Shown here piece after piece: positions 7,652 through 16,903 of a stretch of 64,000 nucleotides of DNA. The position numbers and the translations under genes are program-made. Origin of the DNA: Salipiger bermudensis. Lineage in GTDB: Bacteria > Pseudomonadota > Alphaproteobacteria > Rhodobacterales > Rhodobacteraceae. The notes under the pieces are model-generated. The model ran no database searches, was not told where the DNA came from, and worked only from the letters and a program-made list of their open reading frames with translations. Where the stretch lies: contig NZ_JAIUZY010000001.1 in the NCBI RefSeq assembly GCF_020171625.1, forward strand, positions 1-64,000, given 5' to 3'. Positions within the stretch are counted from its first letter, which is position 1; each line of letters starts with the position of its first letter.

Positions 7652-9661
7652 ATGCGCGTCATGCACGTGGCTCTGGGCGGCTGCCTGAAGGCCCCGCCGG
7701 TGAACTTTGGCCTGACCGAGGACACGGGCGGCCACATCGCCTATGTGCTGGGCGCCGCGCAGGCGCAGGCCGCGCACCCCGATGTGGCCCATGTCGATAT
7801 CGTGACGCGCGCCTTCGTGGACCCGGGTCTTGGGGCGATCTACGACCGCGCCGAGGAACGCGTCGGGCCGCGGCTTTCGATCCTGCGGCTGCGGACCGAG
7901 GAGCGGGCCTATCTCACCAAGGAGGCCCTCGCGAATGCCCTGCCGCAGCTCGAGCGCGCGTTTCTGGACCTGCTCGCGGCGATGTCGCAGAAACCCGATG
8001 TCATCCACGCGCATTTCGCCGATGCCGCGCGGCTGGCGCGAGCCGCGCATCATCGCTTTGGCACGGCTTGGGTCTACACACCCCATTCGCTTGCGCTGGA
8101 AAAGGCCGGCGGTGAGAAAGATGCCCGCCGCGTCGAGGCCGAGCGCAGCGCGATCCAGACGGCGCAGGCCATCGTCGTGTCGTCGCGGGACGAGGCCGAG
8201 CGTCAGGTGATGCGGTATTGTCCCGATGCCGCCGGGCGCGTGCATCGCGTCTCTCCCGGTGTCTGTCTGCTGCCGGCGCAGGGCACGCGCCGCGCCGAGC
8301 AGCTGATCGGCGCGTTCCTGCGCGATCCCAAAAAGCCCATCGTGCTGGCCGTTGCGCGCCCGGTGCGCAAGAAGAACCTCGCCGCGCTGGTGCGCGCCTT
8401 CGCCTCCGAGCCGCGGCTGCGTCGGCGGGCCAACCTCGTGATCGTGCCCGGCCTGCGCCGTGCCATCTCCGAAGGTCCTCAAGAGCAGGCCGCCGTGGTG
8501 CAGGAGCTGTTCGATCTGGTCGATGCCCACGATCTGTGGGGTCATGTCGCCCTGCCGCGCCGCCATGATGCCGAGGACGTTCGCGCCCTGTACGAACTTG
8601 CGGCGCGCGATGGCGTGTTCGCCAACCCGGCGCTGCATGAACCCTTCGGGCTGACCATCGTCGAGGCGGCGCAGGCCGGGGTGCCGGTGGTGGCCACGAG
8701 AAGTGGCGGTCCGGCATCGATCCTCGCCGATCTCGGCGCAGGTCAGCTCGTCGATCCCGAGGAACCGGAAGCGCTTGCGCAGGCCCTGATGCAAAGCCTC
8801 GACGATCCCGAGCGCGACGCAAAGCGGCGCCGCGCCCAGAGCCGGGCGAAGGACCTCTACCGCTGGAGCGCGTGGGCGCAGGAGGTGCAGCCGATCTATG
8901 CCGCGCTTTCGGGCGCGGCTCCGGTGGCGCCGCGCCGGCTGCGGCACATTCTCGCCAGCGATATCGACGATACCCTGACCGGCGACCGCGCCGCCGCGCG
9001 TCGCTTCGGGGACTGGGCCGCGTCTCGGGCGGATGTCGCCTTCATGGTGGCCACCGGGCGCTCCATCTCCGAGGCCCGCCGCGTGATCGCGGCATGGGGG
9101 CTGCCCTGTCCCGACACCATGATCACCTCGGTCGGCTCGGAGATCTGGCGCGCCACGGGGCAGGGGGGATATGCGCTCTGCGCCGATTACGCGCGCCACG
9201 TCTCCACGGGCTGGCAGGGAAACGCGGTGGCAGAGTTGGTCGCCGAGCTTGGCATCGAGAGCCAGGGCGCGCAGGATCAGCGTCGTTGGAAACGCAGCTT
9301 CTTCGGCACGGCAGAGGAGGCCCGTCTTATCCGCGCCTCGCTCGCCGCACGGGGGCTGGCGGCGCATGTGATCCATTCCCATGATCGGCTGATCGACGTG
9401 CTGCCCGCGCAGGCCGGGAAATCCGCCGCGCTGACGTTCGAGGCCAAACGCCACGGTCTGCAAATGGCCGACTGCATTGCCGCGGGCGACAGCGGCAATG
9501 ATCTCGACATGCTGCGCGCCTGCGGTCGGCCGATCCTGCCCGCCAACGCGCGCGACGGGATCGTCGAGGCGCTCTCCGGGCGCGGCTATCTCAGCGCTCT
9601 GCCCTATGCGGCGGGGGTGCTCGACGGGCTGGAGCACGTCCTTGCGGTGCAAAATGCGTGA
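7652..9661 (+). CDS. Bifunctional sucrose-phosphate synthase/phosphatase-like protein (GT4-HAD fusion)
   Basis: A 669-residue two-domain protein. Residues about 1-425 are a GT4 glycosyltransferase: FGLTEDTGGHIAYVLGAA, the acceptor-side IHAHFADAARLA, and the C-terminal nucleotide-sugar site NPALHEPFGLTIVEAAQAGVPVVATRSGGP. Residues about 430-669 are a HAD-IIB sucrose-phosphatase type domain: ASDIDDTLTGD, VATGRSISEARR, AAGDSGNDLDML. The usual product of such fusions is sucrose, a compatible solute, though related sugars are possible. ATG 7652 follows AAAAGGGG; an upstream in-frame TTG (7631) is less likely. Its stop overlaps the next gene by 8 bp. Confidence 0.85.
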   Translation: MRVMHVALGGCLKAPPVNFGLTEDTGGHIAYVLGAAQAQAAHPDVAHVDIVTRAFVDPGLGAIYDRAEERVGPRLSILRLRTEERAYLTKEALANALPQLERAFLDLLAAMSQKPDVIHAHFADAARLARAAHHRFGTAWVYTPHSLALEKAGGEKDARRVEAERSAIQTAQAIVVSSRDEAERQVMRYCPDAAGRVHRVSPGVCLLPAQGTRRAEQLIGAFLRDPKKPIVLAVARPVRKKNLAALVRAFASEPRLRRRANLVIVPGLRRAISEGPQEQAAVVQELFDLVDAHDLWGHVALPRRHDAEDVRALYELAARDGVFANPALHEPFGLTIVEAAQAGVPVVATRSGGPASILADLGAGQLVDPEEPEALAQALMQSLDDPERDAKRRRAQSRAKDLYRWSAWAQEVQPIYAALSGAAPVAPRRLRHILASDIDDTLTGDRAAARRFGDWAASRADVAFMVATGRSISEARRVIAAWGLPCPDTMITSVGSEIWRATGQGGYALCADYARHVSTGWQGNAVAELVAELGIESQGAQDQRRWKRSFFGTAEEARLIRASLAARGLAAHVIHSHDRLIDVLPAQAGKSAALTFEAKRHGLQMADCIAAGDSGNDLDMLRACGRPILPANARDGIVEALSGRGYLSALPYAAGVLDGLEHVLAVQNA

Positions 9662-10796
9662 TTTCGCCGAAACGCGCCGGCCCTTCGGCTACTTCGTGCA
9701 CCATCAGGGGCGGGGTCACGCCGAACGCTGCGCCAGCCTCGTGAACGCGCTGCCTGACTCGCGGCCCGTGACCATCTTCTGCGCCCGCGACGACATCTTT
9801 CCCGCGCTGAGAGGCAATGTCGAGATCAGGCGCATCCCGTCGCTCTTCGAGACGACCGGCGAGGAGCGCAGCGGCTTCGACGGCATCCCGACGCCCGAGA
9901 CCGTGCATTGCGCGCCGCTCGGCTGGCCCGGCATCCGGCAGGCGATGGCGCTGATCTCGGGCTGGTTCGCCAAGGCCGATCCTGCGCTGATGGTCTGCGA
10001 CGTGAGCGCCGAGATCGCGCAGCTGGCACGGATCTGCTCGGTGCCGCATGTGAAGGTGCTGCAGCATGGCGACCGCAGCGATCCCGGACACCGTGCCGCC
10101 TATGATGGCGCCGTGGGGCTTCTGGCGCCCTTCGCCGCAGAGCTCGCCCAGCCGGACTGGCCCGCGCAGATGCGAGAGCGCATCCATTTCGCAGGCGGCC
10201 TCGGCCTGCGCACGGAGGCGGCCGACCGCAGCGCGGCCCGCCGCATGCTCGGCCTCGATCCCGAGGCGCGCATGGCGCTGATCCTGACCGGCGGTGGCGG
10301 CAATGGCTGGAGCACCGCACCCTTCGGCGTGGCCGCCCGCACCTATCCCGACTGGCAATGGATCAGCATCGGCGCGATGCAGGGGGACTGGCATGCGACC
10401 GAAGGCGGCAACCTCCGGCACACCGGCTGGGTCGAGACGCCGGAGGACTACATCGCCGCCGCCGATCTGGTGATTTCCTCCGCCGGCAACACGACCTGTG
10501 CGCAGATCCTGCGTGCGGCCAAGCCGTGGATCGTCGTCCCGGAATGGCGCTATTTCGATGAACAGCTCGAGAAGGCCCGCGCCCTGGGCCGCGCCGGCGT
10601 GGCCCTGCACCTCGATCACATGCCCTCGAGCGCCCATGCCTGGCGCAAGGCCGTTGCCGCCGCGCTGGCCGGGCACGCGCCTGACGCGCAACAGGCGCTC
10701 ATCGCCCCCGATGCCGCAGCGGCCGCAGCCCGCTGGCTGGACCGACTTGTCCCGGACCCCATGACAGAGATTGCCAACGAAGGAGAGTTCGCATGA
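9654..10796 (+). CDS. MurG-like glycosyltransferase
   Basis: A 380-residue GT-B enzyme with a MurG/GT28-like C-terminus. The N-terminal glycine motif is YFVHHQGRGHAERCASLVNAL. The donor-site region is VISSAGNTTCAQILRAAKPWIVVPEWRYFDEQLEKARAL, matching the UDP-sugar site of GT28 enzymes. No membrane segment. The start ATG 9654 overlaps the upstream stop by 8 bp and its own stop overlaps the next start (ATGA), so three genes are translationally coupled. Sugar donor and acceptor are not readable from the sequence. Confidence 0.8.
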   Translation: MRDFAETRRPFGYFVHHQGRGHAERCASLVNALPDSRPVTIFCARDDIFPALRGNVEIRRIPSLFETTGEERSGFDGIPTPETVHCAPLGWPGIRQAMALISGWFAKADPALMVCDVSAEIAQLARICSVPHVKVLQHGDRSDPGHRAAYDGAVGLLAPFAAELAQPDWPAQMRERIHFAGGLGLRTEAADRSAARRMLGLDPEARMALILTGGGGNGWSTAPFGVAARTYPDWQWISIGAMQGDWHATEGGNLRHTGWVETPEDYIAAADLVISSAGNTTCAQILRAAKPWIVVPEWRYFDEQLEKARALGRAGVALHLDHMPSSAHAWRKAVAAALAGHAPDAQQALIAPDAAAAAARWLDRLVPDPMTEIANEGEFA

Positions 10797-11764
10797 CCCG
10801 CATTTCCGCCCTTACCATTGCCTCGGGCCGCGCCGCTCATCTGAAGAACGTCGTTGCGGGCTTCGAGGCCCAGGCCATCAAACCCGACGAGCTCATCATC
10901 GGCGTCATGCAGGACGTGGACTACACCGACCTGCCGCACACCAGCTTCCCGGTGCGCCAGATGCGGGTCACAGGCGAGGAGCTGCCGCTGGCGGCGGCGC
11001 GCAATTCGGTGGCCAACGCCGCCTGTGGCGATCTGTTGATCTTCGTCGACGTCGACTGCATCCCGCAGCCCGATCTCGTCCGCGACTATCGCGACCACTT
11101 CATGTGGATTCCCGGCCTGCTGATGGGCGAGGTCGGCTATCTTCCCGGTGGCGCCACGGATGCCGGTCTCGATTTCGAAGAGTTTGAGCGCATCGCAGTC
11201 CGGCATTCCGACCGGCAGGGGCCGCCGAAGCAGGGCGCGAAGCGCTGCGAGGATTACCGCTGCTTCTGGTCGCTGAACTTTGCCATCGACCGCGACAGCT
11301 GGATCGTGTCGGGCGGCTTTGACGAGCGTTACGTGGGCTATGGCGGCGAGGACACCGATTTTGGCCGGACCCTCGACGACAAGCGCATCCCGATCTCGTG
11401 GGTCAAGGGGGCCAAGGTGTTCCACCAGTATCACGCCCATTGTATGCCGCCGATCCACAAGGTGGAGTCGGTGGTGCGCAACGCCGAGGTCTTCGCCTCC
11501 AAATGGGGGCACCGGACGATGGAGCACTGGCTCTACGCCTTCCGCCTGATGGGGCTGATCGAGAACACGCCTTCGGGCATCCGCATCCTGCGCGCGCCCT
11601 CGGATGAGGATTTCGCGCTCTGTGCCCAGATGGAAGACATGCCCTACGCCAACACCCGCCGCGTGATCGACATCCTCGACGCGCGCAAGGCGCAGGCGGA
11701 AGAGGATCGCCGGGCCGAGGTCGAACGCGCGCAGGAGGCGTTCCTGCTGCCGGCGGCGGAATAG
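10793..11764 (+). CDS. Family 2-like (GT-A) glycosyltransferase with galactosyltransferase-type C-terminus
   Basis: A 323-residue GT-A protein. ISALTIASGRAAHLKNVVAGFEAQ is the nucleotide-binding start; IFVDVDCIPQPDLV holds the DxD metal motif near residue 84; GGFDERYVGYGGEDTDFGRTL is the GGED motif seen in galactosyltransferase-related bacterial enzymes. The C-terminus is a charged helix (ARKAQAEEDRRAEVERAQEA). ATGA overlap with the MurG-like gene. It probably acts in the same pathway on a shared acceptor. Confidence 0.83.
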   Translation: MTRISALTIASGRAAHLKNVVAGFEAQAIKPDELIIGVMQDVDYTDLPHTSFPVRQMRVTGEELPLAAARNSVANAACGDLLIFVDVDCIPQPDLVRDYRDHFMWIPGLLMGEVGYLPGGATDAGLDFEEFERIAVRHSDRQGPPKQGAKRCEDYRCFWSLNFAIDRDSWIVSGGFDERYVGYGGEDTDFGRTLDDKRIPISWVKGAKVFHQYHAHCMPPIHKVESVVRNAEVFASKWGHRTMEHWLYAFRLMGLIENTPSGIRILRAPSDEDFALCAQMEDMPYANTRRVIDILDARKAQAEEDRRAEVERAQEAFLLPAAE

Positions 11765-11770
11765 ATCGCC

Positions 11771-12505
11771 ATGCTTCTGATCTGTCTGGGCGCGGTGATG
11801 ACGTTTTACGTCAGCACCGATTTCCTGTTCACCACCATCGGCGCGACGCCGCGGCGGTTCGTGACGCACCGGCTTGCGCAGGGGGCGTACGCCGCCTTTG
11901 GCAAGCTGCCCGACGGCGCCATGCGTCATGCCTCGGTCGGTCCGGTCATCATGAGCCTCGTGGCGCTTTGGTGGGTGGTCGGGATCTGCCTCGGCTGGGG
12001 CATGATCTTTGCCGGGTTCTCAGACGGGGTGCGTTTGAGCGCCAGCGGAGAGCCTGTTGCCTTCCCGGGCGCGCTGTCGCACGCGGGGCACCTGCTGTCG
12101 ACGCTGGGCGGCGGGATCACCGAAGCGTCGAGCGTGCCCTACGCCCTGCTCGGCGTCGCCTGCGCCGTCAATGGCATGGTGGTCCTGACCCTGTCGGTGA
12201 GTTTCGTGCTGAGCACCACGCAGACGGTCACCCAGGGGCGGGGCTTGCTGCTCCTGCGCGAGACGATCGGCCCGGACGATCCCGAGTGGCGCTCGACCGT
12301 GCTCCCCGCGCTTGCGACGCTGGTGGCGCAGCTGAACACGGCGCCGCTTGCCCTCTACTACAGCCATCCCGAACCGCGCCTGCGCCTGCCGCGGCAACTG
12401 GCCAAACGGTTCGCCGACGACCCCGAAGCGCTCAGGATCCTGCGCGACCTGCCGGGAGGCGGCGACCTCGACGCCTGGGCCGCCCAGTACCGCCTTTCGA
12501 AATAG
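11771..12505 (+). CDS. Membrane protein of unknown function
   Basis: A 244-residue protein, 6 bp after the glycosyltransferase stop, so part of the same operon. Hydrophobic segments lie near residues 1-20, 55-82 and 125-155. Between the last two is a Gly-rich HAGHLLSTLGGGITEASS loop, and the C-terminal 90 residues are soluble. The layout (two helices around a re-entrant Gly-rich loop, cytoplasmic tail) recalls two-TM ion channels, but the TVGYG filter is absent. I do not recognise the family and treat the channel idea as speculation. Confidence 0.6.
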   Translation: MLLICLGAVMTFYVSTDFLFTTIGATPRRFVTHRLAQGAYAAFGKLPDGAMRHASVGPVIMSLVALWWVVGICLGWGMIFAGFSDGVRLSASGEPVAFPGALSHAGHLLSTLGGGITEASSVPYALLGVACAVNGMVVLTLSVSFVLSTTQTVTQGRGLLLLRETIGPDDPEWRSTVLPALATLVAQLNTAPLALYYSHPEPRLRLPRQLAKRFADDPEALRILRDLPGGGDLDAWAAQYRLSK

Positions 12506-12676
12506 CGCGGCGCTTTGGGGCGGCGGGTGTCAGGGCTGAGCGGCTGCGCATGGCGCGGCGCTTTTGGTCAGGCGGGTTGTCTTTCGCCGCGCGAGCGACG
12601 TCGGAGCGGTCATCCACTTCGCTGAGGCGAGCGCCGGCAGAGCGGACAGAGCTGCCGGTCAGGCTACGGCGCCAAC

Positions 12677-13639
12677 TCAAATCCAGCGTATCTCCTGTCC
12701 ATGAGGGCCGGTCCATGCCATGGGTTTGCCGTTAACGGCCAACAAGAACATGTCCTCGCGAACTGGCCCGGCCGCCTCGGCGAACTGGGGAAAGGTGCGT
12801 GGTCCTTCGTTGCTAAGCCAAGTCACTCTTGCATCGTCGATCATCTCGGCGGCAAATGCATCGCGCTCACCCTGGTCCGTGACATAGCTTAGGACGGCGG
12901 TATGAAACACGACGACGGTCGCATCGCCCGGCGCGTCGGCGATCAGCGCCTGCAAATCCTGTCTGAGATCCCCGGCCACAACGCGGGGACGCTCGGTTCG
13001 GGCAGTTTGGACGGCTTTGCGCAGGCGCGCAAGTCGCTCGTAGTGTTCGGGCCAGACAAGGGTTTCAAGCCATGCGACATCGTCTTCGTTCGCCACATCC
13101 AGGGGGGTCAGGTCCAGTCCCGCCCGCCAGACGATTTCGGGGTGCCTGACCGGAAGCGGTGTGTACTCCGAGGCATGGCACTGGAATACGGGCGCAGCTG
13201 AGCCGGATCGGTCGGGCGGAACCAGACTCTGGCGGCCCCAGTCGTAGCCATAGGCATCCGGCAGGAGACACAGACCCGCAGATGCACCGACCTCAATCAC
13301 GGCCAGTGGGCCCTCGATCCGCGCGAGCACAGGCAGAAGTGCCGCGCAACGCCCGGGTTCATTCGTCTGTGTTGTGCGCGTCAGCATGACCTCGGCTATC
13401 GCGTTTGCATGCTCTTCAAGTGCATGGTCAAATTCTCTGACCGACGCGGGTGTTCCGGTGATCAGGCGAAGCGCGGCGAAAAGAAGATTCGGCTGTTGCC
13501 GGTCCCGGGGAAGACGGCTGAGAAATGTCAGTGCGTCTGGAGATTCGGCCACATGCTTGGCCATAGTCTCGTACAGCGCAGAACGCCCTGCGGCTTCTGC
13601 TCGTGCAAAGCGTTGATAGCGTTCGGCTATGGCATCCAT
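12677..13639 (-). CDS. DUF2332 domain-containing protein
   Basis: A 320-residue cytoplasmic protein matching DUF2332 along its length: MDAIAERYQRFARAEAAGRSALYETMAKHVAESPDALTFL start, NEPGRCAALLPVLARIEGPLAVIEVGASAGLCLLPDAYGYDWG (an E-G-S-G loop like SAM-dependent methyltransferases), and VVVFHTAVLSYVTDQGERDAFA. The fold resembles a Rossmann methyltransferase but the function is not established. It is monocistronic and points away from the GT4 gene. Confidence 0.8.
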   Translation of the reverse strand: MDAIAERYQRFARAEAAGRSALYETMAKHVAESPDALTFLSRLPRDRQQPNLLFAALRLITGTPASVREFDHALEEHANAIAEVMLTRTTQTNEPGRCAALLPVLARIEGPLAVIEVGASAGLCLLPDAYGYDWGRQSLVPPDRSGSAAPVFQCHASEYTPLPVRHPEIVWRAGLDLTPLDVANEDDVAWLETLVWPEHYERLARLRKAVQTARTERPRVVAGDLRQDLQALIADAPGDATVVVFHTAVLSYVTDQGERDAFAAEMIDDARVTWLSNEGPRTFPQFAEAAGPVREDMFLLAVNGKPMAWTGPHGQEIRWI

Positions 13640-13924
13640 GGCTTAATCCCCGGCCTTCCTACCCATCCGAGTCTGGCAGCGTCACGGGTTTGGAGCAAGG
13701 TCCGCTTAGGGCTCTCTCCCGACCTTCGCCGCGTGCTGCCTGAACGGCAGCTTCGGGTTCTGACGAAGGCCATCCGGCCCGCGAGGTCTCCGGCATCGGC
13801 GCCGTCAGACAGACGCACCGACCCGCAGGGAACCGGAGTGCGCTCCCGCCGGTTGCATCTCTGCAGACCGCCGCCCGAAGGGCGACCTCGCGGGGGTCCG
13901 TCCCAACACGTGACCGGAGCCTCC

Positions 13925-15148
13925 ATGCGTATTGCCCTCATCTCGCACATCCGCCATCCGATCGCGCCGCCCTTCATGGGAGGGATGGAAGCCCATTCCC
14001 ACGCCTTGGCGGCGGACCTCGCTGGCAGGGGGCATGATGTGACGCTCTATGCCGCGGGGGACAGTCGCCCTCCGAACGGCGTCCGCCTGCGCCCGATCGT
14101 GGCCGAGCATTACGATCGCGTCTATCCATGGCACAAGTTCCACGGGACCGATGCCCTGAACGCGCATCTCGATCAGGCCTTCGCGTCGATCCTGCCCGAG
14201 CTTGCCGAGGGCCGATACGACATCCTCCACAACAACAGCCTGCACCGCTATCCGCCCCGGCTGGCGCGGCAGCTTGGTGTGCCGATGCTGACCTCTCTGC
14301 ATGTCCCGCCGTTTGAGGCCTTGCGGCGGGCGGTCCATGCCTCCGGCGCCCCGTGGTGCCGCTTCACGGTCTGCTCGGAGCATCAGCGCCAGCTCTGGTC
14401 CGACGGGGCGGGGGACCGGTTCACCCATGTGGCGCCCAATGGCATCGATCCCGACCTCTGGCAGTTCCGCGCCGAGGGGGATGGCTCGGCGGTCTGGTTC
14501 GGGCGGATCACCCCCAACAAGGGCACCGGAGACGCGGTGCAGGCGTTGCGTCAGGCGGGTGTCCCGCTGAGGATCTTCGGCCCGATCGAGCATGAGGATT
14601 ACTTCAACGAGGCGGTGCGGCCCTGGCTGGGCGACCGGATCTCTTACGGCGGCAACCTCGCGCCGCGCGATCTGGCCTTGGAGGTCGGACGGGCCTCGGT
14701 CGCCCTGTTCACGCCGTGCTGGGACGAACCTTTCGGCCTCGCGGCGGTCGAGGCGATGTCCTGCGGTGTTCCGGTGGCGGCCTATGACCGGGGCGCCGTG
14801 TCCGAGGTGGTAACGGACGGCTGTGGTGTGCTCGCGGAGCGCAACGACGTGCCGGGCCTTGCGAGCGCGGTGCTGCAGGCGCGGGGCCTTGACAGGCGCA
14901 GGGTGCGCGATCTGGTGGTGCGGCGGTTCGCCCTGCGCCACATGGTCGACTGCTATGAAGAGTTGTACCGGCTTTGCCAGGCCGGGCGCGCCGACCGCGC
15001 GGATGAGGTGCGTTTCGCACCGTGGGAGCTGCCGGACATCGGCCTTGTGGGCGGGTCCGCCACGGAATCGGGTGTTGGCGCCGACGGAATCCCGCTGACC
15101 GCCAGCGAGACGGCGTCCCCCCTGACGACCGAGATGCGGAGTGTCTGA
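13925..15148 (+). CDS. Family 4 glycosyltransferase
   Basis: A 407-residue GT-B protein. The N-terminal domain starts ALISHIRHPIAPPFMGGMEAHSHALAADLAGRGHDVTLYAAG. The C-terminal donor domain has VAPNGIDPDLWQF, VWFGRITPNKGTGDAVQAL and FTPCWDEPFGLAAVEAMSCGVPVAAYDRGAVSEVV (E-x7-E motif). The last about 45 residues are a non-conserved tail. ATG 13925 was chosen because homologues begin MRI-ALISH; upstream sequence in frame is not protein-like. Separate transcript from the 7.6-12.5 kb cluster but probably the same general pathway. Confidence 0.85.
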   Translation: MRIALISHIRHPIAPPFMGGMEAHSHALAADLAGRGHDVTLYAAGDSRPPNGVRLRPIVAEHYDRVYPWHKFHGTDALNAHLDQAFASILPELAEGRYDILHNNSLHRYPPRLARQLGVPMLTSLHVPPFEALRRAVHASGAPWCRFTVCSEHQRQLWSDGAGDRFTHVAPNGIDPDLWQFRAEGDGSAVWFGRITPNKGTGDAVQALRQAGVPLRIFGPIEHEDYFNEAVRPWLGDRISYGGNLAPRDLALEVGRASVALFTPCWDEPFGLAAVEAMSCGVPVAAYDRGAVSEVVTDGCGVLAERNDVPGLASAVLQARGLDRRRVRDLVVRRFALRHMVDCYEELYRLCQAGRADRADEVRFAPWELPDIGLVGGSATESGVGADGIPLTASETASPLTTEMRSV

Positions 15149-15535
15149 ATGCGATCCGTCCACCACGCCTGCCATAGAGAGCGACGATTGCGGCCCCCTG
15201 ACCTGACCGACATCGGCAGCCGTTTGTCCGGCAGGGGCCGGGCGAGAGCGGTAGGGACGCTCGTAGACGTGATGCGTCCGTCTGCCGCTCGCGCTGTTCC
15301 TCACTGATCGCTCGGCCCTGCAGGTCGGATCTGGGACCCCGGCCTCGATCTGTTGGCAGAGAACCGTTAGCAATCACCCCTGCGCGGTAGGGGAACCACA
15401 GAGCCGAAACGACGCAAGACCCTCCCCGACGAGGTAAGGGGAAACCCCCTGATTCCAACCAGGCTCTGACAACGAAAAAGAAACGGTCGCGCAAGCGGCG
15501 GCACCTTGGCATCGGCAACCCCAGCGCGGTCATCT
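15149..15535. other. 387-bp intergenic stretch, no gene seen
   Basis: No frame looks coding and no tRNA-like fold or strong terminator is apparent. A run of short G/C-rich inverted segments lies at about 15385-15450. The antiporter promoter should be near 15470-15530, where the sequence becomes A-rich (AACGAAAAAGAAACGG). Confidence 0.4.
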
Positions 15536-16804
15536 ATGAGTTTCGAGCACCTTCAGTCCTTCTTCGTCTTCGACGCCTACCACCTTCAGCTCGCCTTCGT
15601 CGGGCTGATCATCATCCTGTCCTACTGGGTCCCCCGGCTGGTCTCGCGGAGGGAACCCGTCGCGGCGCCCTTGCTGTTGATCTCCGCCGGCTTGGTCGCG
15701 TGGCTGTTTCCCGAGGTGAAGCCTCTGCCTGACCCCGGCAAGGCGCCGGTGATCTGGGAGCGTCTCAGCGAAATGGCGGTGATCGTCGCGCTCTTCGGCG
15801 CCGGGATGCGCATCGACGAGATCGGGAGCTGGCAGCGCTGGCGGCCTGCGACGCGCCTTCTGGTCATCGCGATGCCTCTGACCATCATCGCGGTGGCGCT
15901 CCTTGGCGCGGGCCTCGCGGGCCTCTCGCTGGCAAGCGCCATCCTGCTTGGCGCCGTGCTCGCACCCACCGATCCGGTTCTGGCCTCGGACGTCCAGGTC
16001 GGGCCGCCGCACAAGGGCGGGGAGCGCCCGGTCCGCTTCGCGCTCACCACCGAGGCGGGCCTGAACGACGGGCTTGCCTTCCCGTTCGTCTACCTCGCCC
16101 TGTTCGTGGCCTCCGAAGGCATGGCGCCATCGTCCTGGGGGCTGGAATGGGTCGTCATCGATGTGGTCTACAAAATCATCGTGGGCGGGCTGGTCGGCTG
16201 GGCTGGCGGTTGGATGCTGGGCTACGTGCTGTTCCACTTCCCCAGAAAGACCGCGCTTGCCGAAACCGGCTCGGGCGTGATCGCTCTTGCCGGCGTCTTC
16301 CTCTGCTACGGGTCGAGCGAGCTGGTCGAGGGCTATGGGTTCATCGCGGTCGCCGTGATGGGCTTCACCTTGCGGCGGGTCGAGAAGGAGCATGACTTTC
16401 ACCGTCGGCTTCACGATTTCTCGGAGGCCATCGAGCACGGGCTGACGGCGCTCCTCCTGGTGGCGTTCGGAAGCGTGCTGCCGGTGCTGTTTGCGGATCT
16501 GAGCTGGTCCCACATCGCCGTTGCCCTGCTGCTCATCCTCGTGATCCGGCCGCTGGCCGGCTGGCTCAGCCTCGTGGGGACCGGCCTGCACCGCGACGAG
16601 CGGCTCGTGATCGCGGTCTATGGGGTGCGCGGGATCGGCTCGATCTACTATCTCGCCTACGCAGCCTCCGAAGGCGAGATCGCACAGATGACCGACCTGT
16701 GGTCGATTGTGGCGATTGCCATACTGCTCTCGACGATGCTGCACGGCTTCACCGTGGGGCTTGCGATGGACCGGTTGCATCGGGACGTGCCGCATGACGA
16801 CTAG
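15536..16804 (+). CDS. Cation:proton antiporter, CPA1 (NhaP-like)
   Basis: A 422-residue membrane protein with about 12 hydrophobic segments. The CPA1 ion-site motifs are intact: GAVLAPTDPVLASDVQVG (unwound TM4 with Thr-Asp) and TTEAGLNDGLAFPFVYLALF (the Asn-Asp pair of TM5). The late RDERLVIAVYGVRGIGSIYYLAYA matches the conserved Arg helix. It exchanges Na+ or K+ for H+ across the inner membrane. ATG 15536 gives the MSFEHL start; a TTG at 15506 in frame is an alternative. Confidence 0.9.
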   Translation: MSFEHLQSFFVFDAYHLQLAFVGLIIILSYWVPRLVSRREPVAAPLLLISAGLVAWLFPEVKPLPDPGKAPVIWERLSEMAVIVALFGAGMRIDEIGSWQRWRPATRLLVIAMPLTIIAVALLGAGLAGLSLASAILLGAVLAPTDPVLASDVQVGPPHKGGERPVRFALTTEAGLNDGLAFPFVYLALFVASEGMAPSSWGLEWVVIDVVYKIIVGGLVGWAGGWMLGYVLFHFPRKTALAETGSGVIALAGVFLCYGSSELVEGYGFIAVAVMGFTLRRVEKEHDFHRRLHDFSEAIEHGLTALLLVAFGSVLPVLFADLSWSHIAVALLLILVIRPLAGWLSLVGTGLHRDERLVIAVYGVRGIGSIYYLAYAASEGEIAQMTDLWSIVAIAILLSTMLHGFTVGLAMDRLHRDVPHDD

Positions 16805-16903
16805 GCCGCCGCCGCGGCGGGGCGCTTTAAAAGCAGGCAGGCCCAAGGAACTTTCCACCGGCGTCTCAGGTTGGTCCATGAACACGAACGAAAGGACGCC
16901 GGC

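Noticed and set aside
15149-15535. Possible small RNA or broken gene between GT4 and the antiporter
   Set aside because: No terminator, promoter or protein-like frame to support it.
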